The position numbers and the translations under genes were made by a program. Below the pieces are notes generated by a model. It did not search any database and had not been told where the DNA came from. It was given only the letters and a program-made list of their open reading frames with translations. Positions 33,994 through 43,381 of a stretch of 64,000 nucleotides of DNA are shown one piece after another. Each line of letters starts with the position of its first letter. The first letter of the stretch is position 1. Source of the stretch: Micromonospora sp. HM5-17 (lineage in GTDB: Bacteria > Actinomycetota > Actinomycetes > Mycobacteriales > Micromonosporaceae); assembly GCF_003762835.1 (NCBI RefSeq), contig NZ_RJWA01000003.1:186001-250000 (forward strand), given 5' to 3'.

Positions 33994-34650
33994 ATGCGGG
34001 TGTTGCTCGTCGAGGACGAACAGCCGCTGGCCCGATACATCGCGGCCGGGCTACGCAAGCACGGCTGTGCCGTGGACGTGGCCCACGACGGCCAGCAGGC
34101 GCTGGACAAGTGCGACATGACGCCGTACGACGTGGTGGTCCTGGACCGGGACCTTCCGGTGATGCACGGTGACACCGTGTGCCGGCGGTTGGCGCAACAC
34201 GGCACCGCCCGGGTGCTGATGCTCACTGCGTCCGACGCCGTGTCCGACCGGGTGACCGGGCTGACCCTGGGCGCCGACGACTACCTGGGCAAGCCGTTCG
34301 CCTTCGCCGAGCTGGTCGCCCGGGTACGCGCGCTGGCCCGGCGCAGCACGCCGGCCCGCCCGCCGGTGCTGCGCGCGCGGGATGTCGAACTCGATCCGTC
34401 CCGGCGCGTCGTCGAACGAAACGGTCGGCTGCTGTCGCTGACCCCGAAGGAGTTCGGGGTGCTGGAACGGCTGCTCGCCGCCGACGGTGCCGTGGTCAGC
34501 GCCGAGACGCTGCTGGAAAAGGTGTGGGACGAGCACGCCGACCCGTTCACCAACGCGGTACGCATCACCATCAGCACGCTGCGCCGCAAGCTCGGCGATC
34601 CACCACTGATCGAGACCGTGACCGGCGTCGGTTATCGGATCACCCCGTGA
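33994..34650 (+). CDS. OmpR/PhoB-family response regulator
   Basis: 218 aa. Receiver domain with 'LLVEDEQPLARYIAAGL', phosphoacceptor Asp in 'VVVLDRDLP', Thr in 'LMLTASD' and Lys in 'LGKPFAFAELV', then a winged helix with 'LSLTPKEFGVLERLLAADGAVVSAETLLEKVWDE' and 'NAVRITISTLRRKLGDP'. The stop overlaps the kinase start by 4 nt. Tandem repeats upstream may be its own binding site. Confidence 0.93.
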   Translation: MRVLLVEDEQPLARYIAAGLRKHGCAVDVAHDGQQALDKCDMTPYDVVVLDRDLPVMHGDTVCRRLAQHGTARVLMLTASDAVSDRVTGLTLGADDYLGKPFAFAELVARVRALARRSTPARPPVLRARDVELDPSRRVVERNGRLLSLTPKEFGVLERLLAADGAVVSAETLLEKVWDEHADPFTNAVRITISTLRRKLGDPPLIETVTGVGYRITP

Positions 34651-35711
34651 TCGGGCGACTGACCGCCCGCAGCCTTCTCACGCTGCTGTACACCGTCCTG
34701 GTGCTGGCCGCCGGGTCGCTGCTCACGATGCTGACGTACCTGCTGCTGTTTCGCAGCCTGCGGCTGCACATCGACGCGGCGATGGCCAAGCTGCTGACCC
34801 AGGCCGTACCGGCGCTGCTGGTCGTGACCGCGCTGGCCGGGCTGACCGGCTGGGTGGTGGCCGGGCGGATACTGCACCCCATTCGCACGATCTCCGCGAC
34901 CGCGAACCGGCTCTCCGCGGAGAACCTGTCCGAACGGATACCCGTCCGCCAGCCCGCCGACGAACTCGCCGCGCTGGCCACCACCATCAACGGCATGCTG
35001 GACCGCATCCAGCACGGCCTCGCCGAACGCGACCGGATCCTCGACAGCCAGCGCCTGTTCGTCGCCAACGCCGCGCACGAACTACGCACCCCGCTCACCA
35101 CCATACGTACCGCCATCGACGTCACCCTCGACGGCGAACCCGACCGGGCCGAACTCATCGCGATGGCCGGCGACATCGCCACCGCCGTCGAAACCACCCA
35201 GCGCACCCTCGACGGACTCCTTGTCCTGGCCCGCAGCCAGGCCGGTCCGCTCCATCGGACGCCCGTGGACCTGGCCGAGGTCGCCGCCGCGACCGTCGCC
35301 GCCGCCGCCGACCAGGCCGCGCGCGAGGCCATCACCCTGCACACCGATCTGCGGCCGGCACCGGCCAGCGGCGAGCCGGTACTGCTGGAACGGTTGACCG
35401 GCAACCTGCTGGACAACGCCCTGCGCTACAACCATGCCGGCGGACACGTCACGATCACCTCCGGCACCGCGAACGGGCACGCCTTCCTACGGGTGGTCAA
35501 CACCGGTCCGGCGGTCACCCTCGGTGAGGAACAACGGCTGTTCGAGCCGTTCGTCCGAGGCACCACCAACGGCACCCGCGGAGCCGGGCTCGGCCTGTCC
35601 ATCGTCCGCGCGATCGTCACCGCGCACGACGGAGAGATCGTTGCCACCGCCCAGCCGACCGGCGGTATGGACATCGCCGTATACCTACCGCAGACCGCCA
35701 CGCGCGGGTGA
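34647..35711 (+). CDS. Sensor histidine kinase
   Basis: 354 aa from GTG. Two transmembrane helices ('LLTLLYTVLVLAAGSLLTMLTYLLLF' and 'AVPALLVVTALAGLTGWVVAGRIL') enclose only about 20 residues, so it senses within or at the membrane. HAMP follows, then an H-box 'NAAHELRTPLTTIR', N-box 'NLLDNALRYN', and G-box 'GTRGAGLGLSIV'. Partner of the preceding regulator. The signal may be envelope stress, as in other short-loop kinases (inference). Confidence 0.92.
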   Translation: MIGRLTARSLLTLLYTVLVLAAGSLLTMLTYLLLFRSLRLHIDAAMAKLLTQAVPALLVVTALAGLTGWVVAGRILHPIRTISATANRLSAENLSERIPVRQPADELAALATTINGMLDRIQHGLAERDRILDSQRLFVANAAHELRTPLTTIRTAIDVTLDGEPDRAELIAMAGDIATAVETTQRTLDGLLVLARSQAGPLHRTPVDLAEVAAATVAAAADQAAREAITLHTDLRPAPASGEPVLLERLTGNLLDNALRYNHAGGHVTITSGTANGHAFLRVVNTGPAVTLGEEQRLFEPFVRGTTNGTRGAGLGLSIVRAIVTAHDGEIVATAQPTGGMDIAVYLPQTATRG

Positions 35712-35792
35712 TGGTCAGCAGACGGCGGCTGGGAGGCACAGGCCGGTTCGGGTCGCCGAACACCGGGCCCGGCCGCCGGCGCGCCGCCCTGG

Positions 35793-36611
35793 TCAGCGCT
35801 TCCGGGCCGCCGACTGGAGCGCGGACGTCACGATCCCGGTGTAGCCGACGTGCCCGGCTCGGTTCGGGTGGTACGACTCGCTGAGCGGGTTGGAGATGCC
35901 ATTGATCCACTCGACGTCGTCACAGACCGCGTGTCCGGTGAACGGGCCACGGGCGTCGACGAAGGCGAAGCCGTGCGCCTCGGCCCGGGCCCGGATGGTG
36001 GTGGCGAGCAGGTCGGCGGCGGCGTTCATCTCGGCCTGTTCCCCGGGGGAGATCCGGGCGATGAGGTTGCACTCCTCACCGTTGAACAGTCGCGGGTAGC
36101 CGACGACGGCGACCCGCGCGTTCGGGGCGAGGCTGCGGATCCGCGAGTAGAGCTGGTCGAGCCGGCCGGGGAGGGTGTTGCGGATCATGTTCTCCGCGGC
36201 GTCGATCTCCGCCCAGCAGGTGTACGGCCACGGCAGCGCGCACCGGCTCACCACCGACACCCAGCCGATGTCGTTGCCGCCAGCCGAGACCGTGACATAG
36301 CTGGTCGCGGAGTTGAGGCCGGAGAGCTGCCCGTTGAGCACACCGGACACGGTCGCGCCGGAGCACGCGTTGAAGGTGAGGGTCGCGCCGAGCCGTTGCG
36401 CGCCGAGCACCGGGTACGCGTGCGGCGAGCGCTCACAGCCACCACTGTCCGGGTAGTACTCCCGGGTCCCGGTGCCAGAGGCGTAGGAGTCGCCGAGCGC
36501 GACCCAGGTGAGCGCGGCGGCGTGCGCGGGCGGGGCGGTGCCCAGCCCGAGCGTGAGGGCGGTGATCAGGGGCAGGGCGAGGGCGGTGACGACGAGGCGG
36601 CGCAGCGACAT
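35793..36611 (-). CDS. Secreted SGNH/GDSL-family hydrolase
   Basis: 272 aa from ATG 36611 (GGAAGG 5 nt upstream). Signal peptide ('LVVTALALPLITALTLGLGTAPPAHAA'). SGNH blocks: 'VALGDSYASGTGT' (Ser), 'ACSGATV' (Gly), 'VSAGGNDIGW' (Asn), and 'SYHPNRAGH' (Asp/His region). This matches secreted lipase/esterase enzymes of actinobacteria. Six Cys residues probably form disulfides. Substrate unknown. Confidence 0.9.
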   Translation of the reverse strand: MSLRRLVVTALALPLITALTLGLGTAPPAHAAALTWVALGDSYASGTGTREYYPDSGGCERSPHAYPVLGAQRLGATLTFNACSGATVSGVLNGQLSGLNSATSYVTVSAGGNDIGWVSVVSRCALPWPYTCWAEIDAAENMIRNTLPGRLDQLYSRIRSLAPNARVAVVGYPRLFNGEECNLIARISPGEQAEMNAAADLLATTIRARAEAHGFAFVDARGPFTGHAVCDDVEWINGISNPLSESYHPNRAGHVGYTGIVTSALQSAARKR

Positions 36612-37024
36612 CGTGGCCTTCCTTACCATCGGCAATGGTAGATGTCAGGCTGGCAGAAACATGCGCTTTGGGGAAGACTTCTTGGAAGTTTCCTTCCTGG
36701 CTGGCACCGTCGATCGACCGCGGCACGACCGGGGCCTGGCCCGTGGGCGCGGGTGCGGCGAGCGAATGTGGGTGTGGTCAGGACAGCCCGAGGCCGGCAC
36801 CGCGCGGTGGGTGCGGGCCGGCCTCGCAGGCGGTGATCAGGACCACGGCGGCGACGGCGAGCCACTTGGGTGTCGCAGCACCTGACCGCGTCCGCGCGCC
36901 GCGGGGCTGGTCGGCGCGTACCGGGAGGGGCGGCTGGTCCGCTACTCGCGTACCGCGGCCGCCGGGGCGCTGCTGGCCGCCAGCGCCTCCGGGTAGCGAC
37001 GGCCCGCCGCCGAGCCGGAACGGA
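36612..37024. other. 413-bp region with a broken regulator gene
   Basis: Holds the upstream region of the SGNH hydrolase and a frameshifted ArsR-like C-terminus (36870-36996). No intact gene. Confidence 0.5.
36870..36996 (+). pseudogene. Frameshifted remnant of an ArsR-type winged-helix regulator
   Basis: One frame reads 'VSQHLTAS', and a +1-shifted frame continues 'RAAGLVGAYREGRLVRYSRTAAAGALLAASASG-stop' (TAG at 36994). Joined, this is the recognition helix and wing of an ArsR repressor (pattern VSQHL-x-x-LR-x-AGLV-x-x-x-REGR-x-x-RY). The upstream half, including the first HTH helices, is not intact. No start codon or promoter is evident. Confidence 0.5.
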
Positions 37025-38551
37025 TCAGGGGGCGGCGATGGCGTGGAAGGCGCCCGCGCGGGTCCCGACGTAGATCCGGCCGCGCCAGACCGCCGGCGTC
37101 GACTCGATGCAGCCGCCGAGGGTGACCGTCCACAGGCGCCTCGGCCGGGCGCGGGTGTCGGCGACGTCGTACGCGTGCAGCCTGCCGGCACAGTCTCCGA
37201 TCAGGAGTACGTCGTCGACGACCACCGGCGACTGCCAGGTCGGCCCGGGCAGCCGGAACCGCCACCGGACCTCGCCCGTCTCCCGGTCGATGCCGAGCAC
37301 CTCGCCGCCCTGCGTGTCGAAGATCGCCAGGTCACGGTGGAGCGCCGGGGTGCCCCAGACGCCGGCCGGTCGGCGGCCGTGGTCGTCGACCTTCCAGACC
37401 AGCGGGTCGCCGTCCCGGCTCGGATCCAGCTTCATCATCTGGCCCACCCGCCTCGACCGGGCGGTGCCGCGCTCGTACTCCGAGCCGACGTAGAGCGCGC
37501 CCGCCTCGTCGATTACCACCGAGGCGTCCGTGTCGTCCCCGGTCCAGTACCGGAAGACCCGCTTCGGCGTGCGGCCCTGGGTCAGTCCAGCGATGTCCCA
37601 GCCCTGTACCAGCCCGCCCGAGTTGGCGAAGTAGACCGTGTCGCGATGGATCGCGACGGAGTTCTCGATCGAGACCATCCGGTCACCGACGTCGCGGAGC
37701 AGCCGCGCGTCCCAGCCGGGAGTGTGGAAGACCAGCCGGGGCCTGACCGTGACCGTGCCGTCCGGCCCGTACCGTCGGTTGAGCTTCACGATGTGAAACT
37801 GGCTGTTCTCGCCGCCGAGGAAGAGGTGGTCGTCGAGGACCAGACCGGCCCCGTCGAAGTCGTCGTTCCACATCGTCGGCGAGACCGCCCGCGCCGACAG
37901 TTTCCACAGCTCGGTGGGGCGACCTCGATCGATGGCGATGATTCGATAGTGGTTGTCCCGCGAGCCGGAGTAGATTAGCGGAAAGCCGTCCGGGTCCACG
38001 GTGACCGAGCCCTTGATGATGTCCCCGGTGGGGAAGTCGGGCAGGATCTGCTCACCCGTCTCGGCGTCCAGGAAGTGGATTTTGTGGTCGTACGCCCCGA
38101 AGACGACCCAGGTCCGGCCGTCGCGTTCGAAGACCGCCGGCTGCCCCGTCCAGCCCGTACCGCACCAGACCCGGGTTCCCTTCTCGTCGGTCGACGTACC
38201 GCAGAGCCCGCCGGTGCGCGGGAACGTCCACTGTCGCGTCGGTTTCTCGCGCGGAATCGGTCCCGTGCCGTAGTACGTCCGAGTGGGGTTGCCACGGAAG
38301 GTGAGCAGCCCCGCAACCGTGTCACCGTACGGCTGACCGACCCGGGCCGGATCCGACCAGCCGGTGAAGGCCTCGGGCGCCGGGCTGGCCGGAGTGCTCG
38401 ACGGGGTGGACCAGACCGGCCCCTGGCCGCCGGGATCGGCGTCACCGGAGTCACAGGCGGTGATGCCGAGGACGACCACCAGCGCCAGTACGCCGAGCCG
38501 GAGGGGCGCGGAGGTGAGGTGCGGTGCGGGGGACGGTGTGGGCACGGTCAC
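37025..38551 (-). CDS. PQQ-binding-like beta-propeller lipoprotein
   Basis: 508 aa from GTG 38551. Lipoprotein signal with lipobox 'ITAC' ('LGVLALVVVLGITACDSGD'), a Pro/Ser linker, then repeated propeller blades: 'VFGAYDHKIHFLDAETGEQI', 'SGSRDNHYRIIAIDRGRPTELWKL', 'IFDTQGGEVLGIDRETGEVRWRF', 'IGDCAGRLHAYDVADT', 'YVGTRAGAFHAIAAP'. It is anchored outside the cell. Such proteins resemble BamB or PQQ dehydrogenases, but no catalytic motif is visible, so a scaffold or sensor role is likely. Confidence 0.85.
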   Translation of the reverse strand: MTVPTPSPAPHLTSAPLRLGVLALVVVLGITACDSGDADPGGQGPVWSTPSSTPASPAPEAFTGWSDPARVGQPYGDTVAGLLTFRGNPTRTYYGTGPIPREKPTRQWTFPRTGGLCGTSTDEKGTRVWCGTGWTGQPAVFERDGRTWVVFGAYDHKIHFLDAETGEQILPDFPTGDIIKGSVTVDPDGFPLIYSGSRDNHYRIIAIDRGRPTELWKLSARAVSPTMWNDDFDGAGLVLDDHLFLGGENSQFHIVKLNRRYGPDGTVTVRPRLVFHTPGWDARLLRDVGDRMVSIENSVAIHRDTVYFANSGGLVQGWDIAGLTQGRTPKRVFRYWTGDDTDASVVIDEAGALYVGSEYERGTARSRRVGQMMKLDPSRDGDPLVWKVDDHGRRPAGVWGTPALHRDLAIFDTQGGEVLGIDRETGEVRWRFRLPGPTWQSPVVVDDVLLIGDCAGRLHAYDVADTRARPRRLWTVTLGGCIESTPAVWRGRIYVGTRAGAFHAIAAP

Positions 38552-38763
38552 AGTGTGCCGAGCGTCCGGCGTCCGGCAGTCCATCCGACCGTCTCGGCGG
38601 TGACATGTTGCGCGGTTTCGGCTGATCGGACAGTCACCGCATCCTCCGAAGCGACGAGGGGAGCGGTCGGCGGAGGTCCGGATCGATCCGGTTCGGACCG
38701 TCACCGTGGACAGCTCGCGGCCGTGACCGGGCCGTGGGGCGGCCCGGACAGTGGCGTGTCGGG

Positions 38764-40662
38764 TCAGGACGTGGGTGGCGGCGGGACGTGTGTGGAGGCG
38801 ACCCCTCCCGTCGCCAGGGTCCGAATCACCGGGCGCAACGCCGGCCGAGGCTGCCCCAGCGGAGGCTGTCGCCGCGGTCGTACCACCAGGGGTACGAGCG
38901 GCTCCGCCGTCCGCTCCCGCTCCTCGGCCGCGACCAGCTCCTCGACCGCCCCGTCGGGCAGCGGGACCGGACCGAGGTCGGCGCCGAACTGCGCCCGCCA
39001 GTTGGGGTGCAGCCGCCGGCGCAGCAGGTGGCCGCCGGAGATCCGTGGTGCGGCCGGCCCGAGGACGTGCACGATCGCCTCGGCGGCCTGCTGCCGCCGC
39101 GCCCAGGCCCGCCGTTCCGGTTCGGTGATCAGGCCGCGGGCCACGGCGTCGCCGCGCGAGGCGGACGCGGCGTTCGCCTCGGCCGCGATCCGGCGGACCC
39201 GTAGCCCGAGCGGTGACTCGTCCTCGACCCGCCACCGGTCGCCGGCCGCCGCCCGGTCGAGAGCCGCCACCAGCTCCGGGTAACCGTCGAGGCCGGTCTC
39301 GGCGGCGAGCCGGCGTGCCTGGGCGAGCAGCGCGGCGCGCAGCCGCTCCTCGTCCGCGTACGCCAACTGGGCGGCGAGGAGTGGTTCGACCCGGGCGGAG
39401 ACGGCGCTGGTCGTCGGCGGGTCGGGCAGCACCGGCAGGAACTGGGCACTGGGCAGCGGCGGGCGCAGCAGGTCACCGTCGAACTCGATGCCCAGTTCGG
39501 CGCGGAGCACCCCGAGCAGCGCCGGGACGTCCTCGTCCGGGTAGCGCGTGGCATCCGGCGGCGCCAGCCCGGCGGCGCGCAGCGCCGGCAGGAACCGGTC
39601 CGGGTCGCGGCCGGTCCATCGGGCCGGGTACAGCGTGTCGCCCTCGATGACCGGGGTCCCGTCCTCGACCAGGGTGAACCGGGTGCTGCTGCCCGTGTAG
39701 TGCAGCGCCACGGCCCAGGTGCCGGCCGAGAGCCGGCGGAGCGCCTCCGGGCGTACGCCCTCGGGCCTCCGCTCCTCCTCGACGGCGAACGCCCACCGCC
39801 CGGCCCGGCCGACCCGCAGCACCGGGAGGACCCAGGAGTCGCGCAGTGCCCGGGCCTGCATCCGGGTACGCGAAACGGCCCGGGCCGGGTCGGCGCCGAA
39901 CCGCCGCAGCAGTTCCGCCTCGTCGATCCCCGCCACGAAGGTCAGGGCGACGTGCCCGTACTCGCCGACCCAGCCGGCGTCCGGATGCGGCGGCACTCGG
40001 TGCCGCTCGGGCGGGGATACCGGCGGAACCGGCGTGCCGGACCGGCGCGCCGCGGCGGCCAGGTCGAGCAGGGACCGCGGCGCGGGATGCTGCTCCTCGA
40101 CGATCTCCCAGCGCAGCCGGCCGCCGTACGCCACCGGGTGCCAGTGCCCGATCGGCCGGTCCCGCGACAGCGCGTCGGCGACGTCGGACAGCAGGGCCGC
40201 CAGGTCCGCCCAGTGGCCGAAGTGGGTGCCGTCGCCCTCCTGATGGATCCCGACCGCGCCGTACGTCGGACCGGGTCGGCAGTCCACCACCAGCATGTCG
40301 ACCGAGTTCGTCTTCGCGAACGGCACCCACTGGGGATGCCAGTACCCGCTGCGGATCAACTCGTCCCGGTCGTCGTGGTCGAGCGCGTCGGTGGCGGCGC
40401 GCCACCGCGGAACGATGTCGTCGACCCGCATGGGTTGGTAGTCGCCGGCGAGCTGGAACGCGGCCGGTCCGTCGGTGGCGCCGTCGTGTCGGGCCAGCGA
40501 GGCGCGCAGGTCGGCCGGGAAGGTCACCCCGATGGCGCGCTCCGCCGCCTCGACCGCCACCGGTTCGGCGGGCGGCCGCAGCGTGCCGAGGGTTTCCGTG
40601 GCGTGCGTCGCCAACCAGGTCTCGATCGCCGCCCAGCGGTCGGCCACCCGCCCGTCACGCAC
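38764..40662 (-). CDS. SMI1/KNR4-domain protein with DUF6461-like region
   Basis: 632 aa from GTG 40662. Residues 1-170 form an SMI1/KNR4 domain: 'VEAAERAIGVTFPADLRASLARHDGA', 'ELIRSGYWHPQWVPFAKT', 'GHWADLAALL'. Residues about 230-400 resemble DUF6461 ('ALTFVAGIDEAELLRRFGAD', 'RPEALRRLSAGTWAVALHY'). The rest is helical and unknown. SMI1/KNR4 proteins are commonly immunity proteins for polymorphic toxins; no toxin gene is nearby, so the function is open. Confidence 0.72.
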   Translation of the reverse strand: MRDGRVADRWAAIETWLATHATETLGTLRPPAEPVAVEAAERAIGVTFPADLRASLARHDGATDGPAAFQLAGDYQPMRVDDIVPRWRAATDALDHDDRDELIRSGYWHPQWVPFAKTNSVDMLVVDCRPGPTYGAVGIHQEGDGTHFGHWADLAALLSDVADALSRDRPIGHWHPVAYGGRLRWEIVEEQHPAPRSLLDLAAAARRSGTPVPPVSPPERHRVPPHPDAGWVGEYGHVALTFVAGIDEAELLRRFGADPARAVSRTRMQARALRDSWVLPVLRVGRAGRWAFAVEEERRPEGVRPEALRRLSAGTWAVALHYTGSSTRFTLVEDGTPVIEGDTLYPARWTGRDPDRFLPALRAAGLAPPDATRYPDEDVPALLGVLRAELGIEFDGDLLRPPLPSAQFLPVLPDPPTTSAVSARVEPLLAAQLAYADEERLRAALLAQARRLAAETGLDGYPELVAALDRAAAGDRWRVEDESPLGLRVRRIAAEANAASASRGDAVARGLITEPERRAWARRQQAAEAIVHVLGPAAPRISGGHLLRRRLHPNWRAQFGADLGPVPLPDGAVEELVAAEERERTAEPLVPLVVRPRRQPPLGQPRPALRPVIRTLATGGVASTHVPPPPTS

Positions 40663-41574
40663 GTCGCACCCCCGGAATCTCGGCTGTCCCTGGGCGCGGT
40701 CGTTCCGACCGCGTGTGGCGGCAGCGTATCGGGCCGGGCCGACACCGCGGTAGAACCGCGACGGGCGGGTGGGCACCCGCGGCGGCATCAGCGGCGGTAC
40801 CAGCGCAGTCCCGCGTGGTCCCAGAGCCGCCGAGGCATGGCGGTTGCCGGGTGTGCCGGGGTACGGCGGTTTCCGGGAGCGGCGTCTGCGGGTACGGCCC
40901 GCGGCCGGGTCGGGGCACGGGGCGGGCCCGCCCCGGGTGGCGCCGCCGTGGAGGAGACGACGACACGGCCGGGACGGGCCGGTCGGGAGGCCGGTGCCGG
41001 GTCAGCCGGTGCCGGGGCCGCTGGTGAACCGTCCCGGGTCTGCGGTGATCCGCCCGGCGGAGCTACCCGCTGCGCGAGGATCGGACATGGCTCTCCTCCG
41101 GGTTCCGAGGGGGAGGTCCCGCGGGTCCGTGGTGTGCGGCCCGCGGGAGGAGCGGGGGAGGACACCGGCACCGACGGCGGCGGCTCACCGCCCGTTCTAT
41201 GGCGTCAAACGGGCAGCCGGATCAGCGGTGACGGCAACGGGTTGGTCGCCATGCCGACCCTCCGGCCGGTCGGTCGGTACCTGACCGGGCCGTGTTTGAC
41301 GACGACGGGTGGTGCTGCGGTGGGCGGAGGACCGGTCGACCGCCGCGCCCCATATATCCGTTACGGTCGGCGGCGCGCGGGTCGGAAATCTGACTGAACG
41401 CCACCCGTTGTGCGGGTGATCCGGGGTGGTTAAGCTCCTTGGTGCGCGCCCCAATCGCCCGCTTCCCCCGTGGCAGGCGATCGGGGCGCGCGTCTGTGTC
41501 CGAGGCTTTCGGTCCAGGTCACGCCGGCCGCCGAGGCGCCCTGACCGCGCCTCGACGCCATCCGCGCCGTCCGA
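40663..41574. other. 912-bp gene-poor region
   Basis: No reading frame shows a recognisable fold or the codon bias of real genes here; the frames on both strands are Pro/Arg-rich and low-complexity. A GTAACGGATATATGG stretch (about 41348-41368, minus sense) is locally AT-rich and may be a promoter. A hairpin at 41444-41491 is a likely pmt terminator. Confidence 0.5.
41444..41491 (-). terminator. Terminator-like hairpin downstream of pmt
   Basis: 16-bp stem with one mismatch: GCGCGCCCCAATCGCC (41444-41459) against GGCGATCGGGGCGCGC (41476-41491), 16-nt loop, 84 nt beyond the pmt stop. Confidence 0.6.
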
Positions 41575-43296
41575 TCAGATCCAGCGGTTGCCGAGCCACA
41601 TCCGGGCCGACCACTCCGCGTACGGGATCACCTGTCCGACGAAGACCGGGTAGAAGTACGCGAAGCAGATCGCCACGAGCAGGACGTACGTCCCGACCAC
41701 GATCGACCCGATCATCCGACGATCGCTGACCCGGGTCTTCGGTGCCCCGGCGGAGCCCGGGTCCGAGCCGGCCGACCCCGAATCCCCGCTGCGCGCCGCG
41801 CCCGACGACGTGTCGGCCTGGGCCGGGCCGGCGATCACCCCCAGCACGTACGTCACGGCGAGGACCAGGAACGGCACGGCCGGGGCGAGGTAGAACGAGA
41901 ACATGGTCCGGCCCTGCAGGGCGAACCAGAACCAGGGGAGCCAACCGGCGGCCACCACCAGCAGGATCGCCCCCGCCCGCCAGTCCCGGCGTGCGATGCC
42001 GAGCCAGCAGAGCGCGCCGAGCGCGGGCAGGAACGACCACCAGAGCAGCGGGGTCCCGAGCAGAATGATCTCGGAGGAGCAGCTCGCGGCCCCGCAGACC
42101 CCGTCGCCGGTGTAGTGGAAGACGACCGGGCGGCCCAGCAGCAGCCACTGCCAGGGCCAGGACTGGTAGGGGTGGCTGTCGTCGAGCTGGGTGTGGAACC
42201 GCAACGCCTCCTGGTGGTAGTGGACCAGGTTCCACAGGTCACCGATGATCGGCGGGCTGGAACGACCGTTGTCGGCGAGCCAGTGTCGGAAGTAGCCGTC
42301 GTCGCTGACGAACCAGCCGGTCCAGGTGGCGAGGTAGGTGACGAGCATGATCAGCCCGGCCAGCAGCAGCCAGCCGGTCTCGTCGACGAACGTGTCCCGC
42401 CAGGGCCGGCGTACCCCGGCGGAGCGGCGGGCGCCAGCCTCCCAGAGGATCACCAGCAGCGCGAACGCCGGCACGAAGTAGAGCGCGCTCCACTTCACCC
42501 CGAAGGCGCAGCCGAGCAGGACGCCGGCCAACAGGCGCCACCACGGGACGGAGTCGGCGAATCGGAACGGGGGCTGGCCGGCCCGTCCGGGGCGGCTCGG
42601 GTCGATTCCCGACTCGATCGCCCGTAGCCAGCGCCGCCGCCGGGCGTCCCGGTCCAGCACGAGGGCGCCGAAGGCGGCGAGGACGAAGAAGCTCAGGAAG
42701 ATGTCGAGCAGCGCGGTGCGGGACAGCACCAGGTGGTACCCGTCCAGGGCCAGCAGCAGGCCGGCGGTGCAGCCGAGCACGGTCGACCGGAACATCCGCC
42801 GGGCGATCCGCACCAGCAGCAGCACGGAGAGGGTGCCGACGATCGCGGCCGCGATGCGCCAGCCCAGCTCGTTGTAGCCCCAGATCCGCTCGCCGAGCGC
42901 GATCATCCACTTGCCCAGCGGCGGGTGGACGACGTACGCGGCCCGGTTGTGCTCCTCCTCCCACTCGACGCCGTGCTGCAGCAGCTCGTACGCCTCGGTG
43001 GCGTAGTAGACCTCGTCGAAGATCTTGCCCTTGGGGTTGCTCAGCCCCACCATCCGCAGGATTCCCGCGATGAGGACGATGACGCCGGTGGCCAGCCAGG
43101 ACCACGGGTCGAGCCGGGTCTCCAGCGGTGCGAGCCGGCGTCGGATGATCGCCGGCACCCCCGCGAGCGGGCGGTCGGTCCGGTCGCCCTCGGCGGGTTG
43201 CCCGCCGGAACCGTGTACGGTCACCTCGACCGCCGGGTTCGTCGGCGATCCGGCCTGTCCCAGGACCTCGGTCTGCGCTGTCGACGCCAGAGTCAC
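41575..43296 (-). CDS. pmt: Polyprenol-phosphate-mannose--protein mannosyltransferase (PMT family)
   Basis: 573 aa from GTG 43296 (TACGAT 6 nt upstream). GT39 fold with about ten transmembrane helices; the first loop has the catalytic 'FDEVYYATEAYELL' (Asp-Glu pair), and 'HPPLGKWMIALGERIWG', 'SRTALLDIFLSFFVLA', 'GVKWSALYF' are PMT motifs. It transfers mannose from polyprenyl phosphate to secreted proteins, as Rv1002c does. The neighbouring rsmI (divergent) and downstream metG and tatD repeat the M. tuberculosis order. Confidence 0.93.
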   Translation of the reverse strand: MTLASTAQTEVLGQAGSPTNPAVEVTVHGSGGQPAEGDRTDRPLAGVPAIIRRRLAPLETRLDPWSWLATGVIVLIAGILRMVGLSNPKGKIFDEVYYATEAYELLQHGVEWEEEHNRAAYVVHPPLGKWMIALGERIWGYNELGWRIAAAIVGTLSVLLLVRIARRMFRSTVLGCTAGLLLALDGYHLVLSRTALLDIFLSFFVLAAFGALVLDRDARRRRWLRAIESGIDPSRPGRAGQPPFRFADSVPWWRLLAGVLLGCAFGVKWSALYFVPAFALLVILWEAGARRSAGVRRPWRDTFVDETGWLLLAGLIMLVTYLATWTGWFVSDDGYFRHWLADNGRSSPPIIGDLWNLVHYHQEALRFHTQLDDSHPYQSWPWQWLLLGRPVVFHYTGDGVCGAASCSSEIILLGTPLLWWSFLPALGALCWLGIARRDWRAGAILLVVAAGWLPWFWFALQGRTMFSFYLAPAVPFLVLAVTYVLGVIAGPAQADTSSGAARSGDSGSAGSDPGSAGAPKTRVSDRRMIGSIVVGTYVLLVAICFAYFYPVFVGQVIPYAEWSARMWLGNRWI

Positions 43297-43381
43297 CCCG
43301 TGATCGTAGGCTGCCAGGCAGTGAATTGGGGCACGACGCTCGCGAACTGCGATGACATGTATCGATGGAGGGGTCGGTTTC

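Noticed and set aside
31412-35792. Recent integrative element at tRNA-Ala
   Set aside because: No integrase, excisionase or second copy of the tRNA 3' end (attR) was found in the window.
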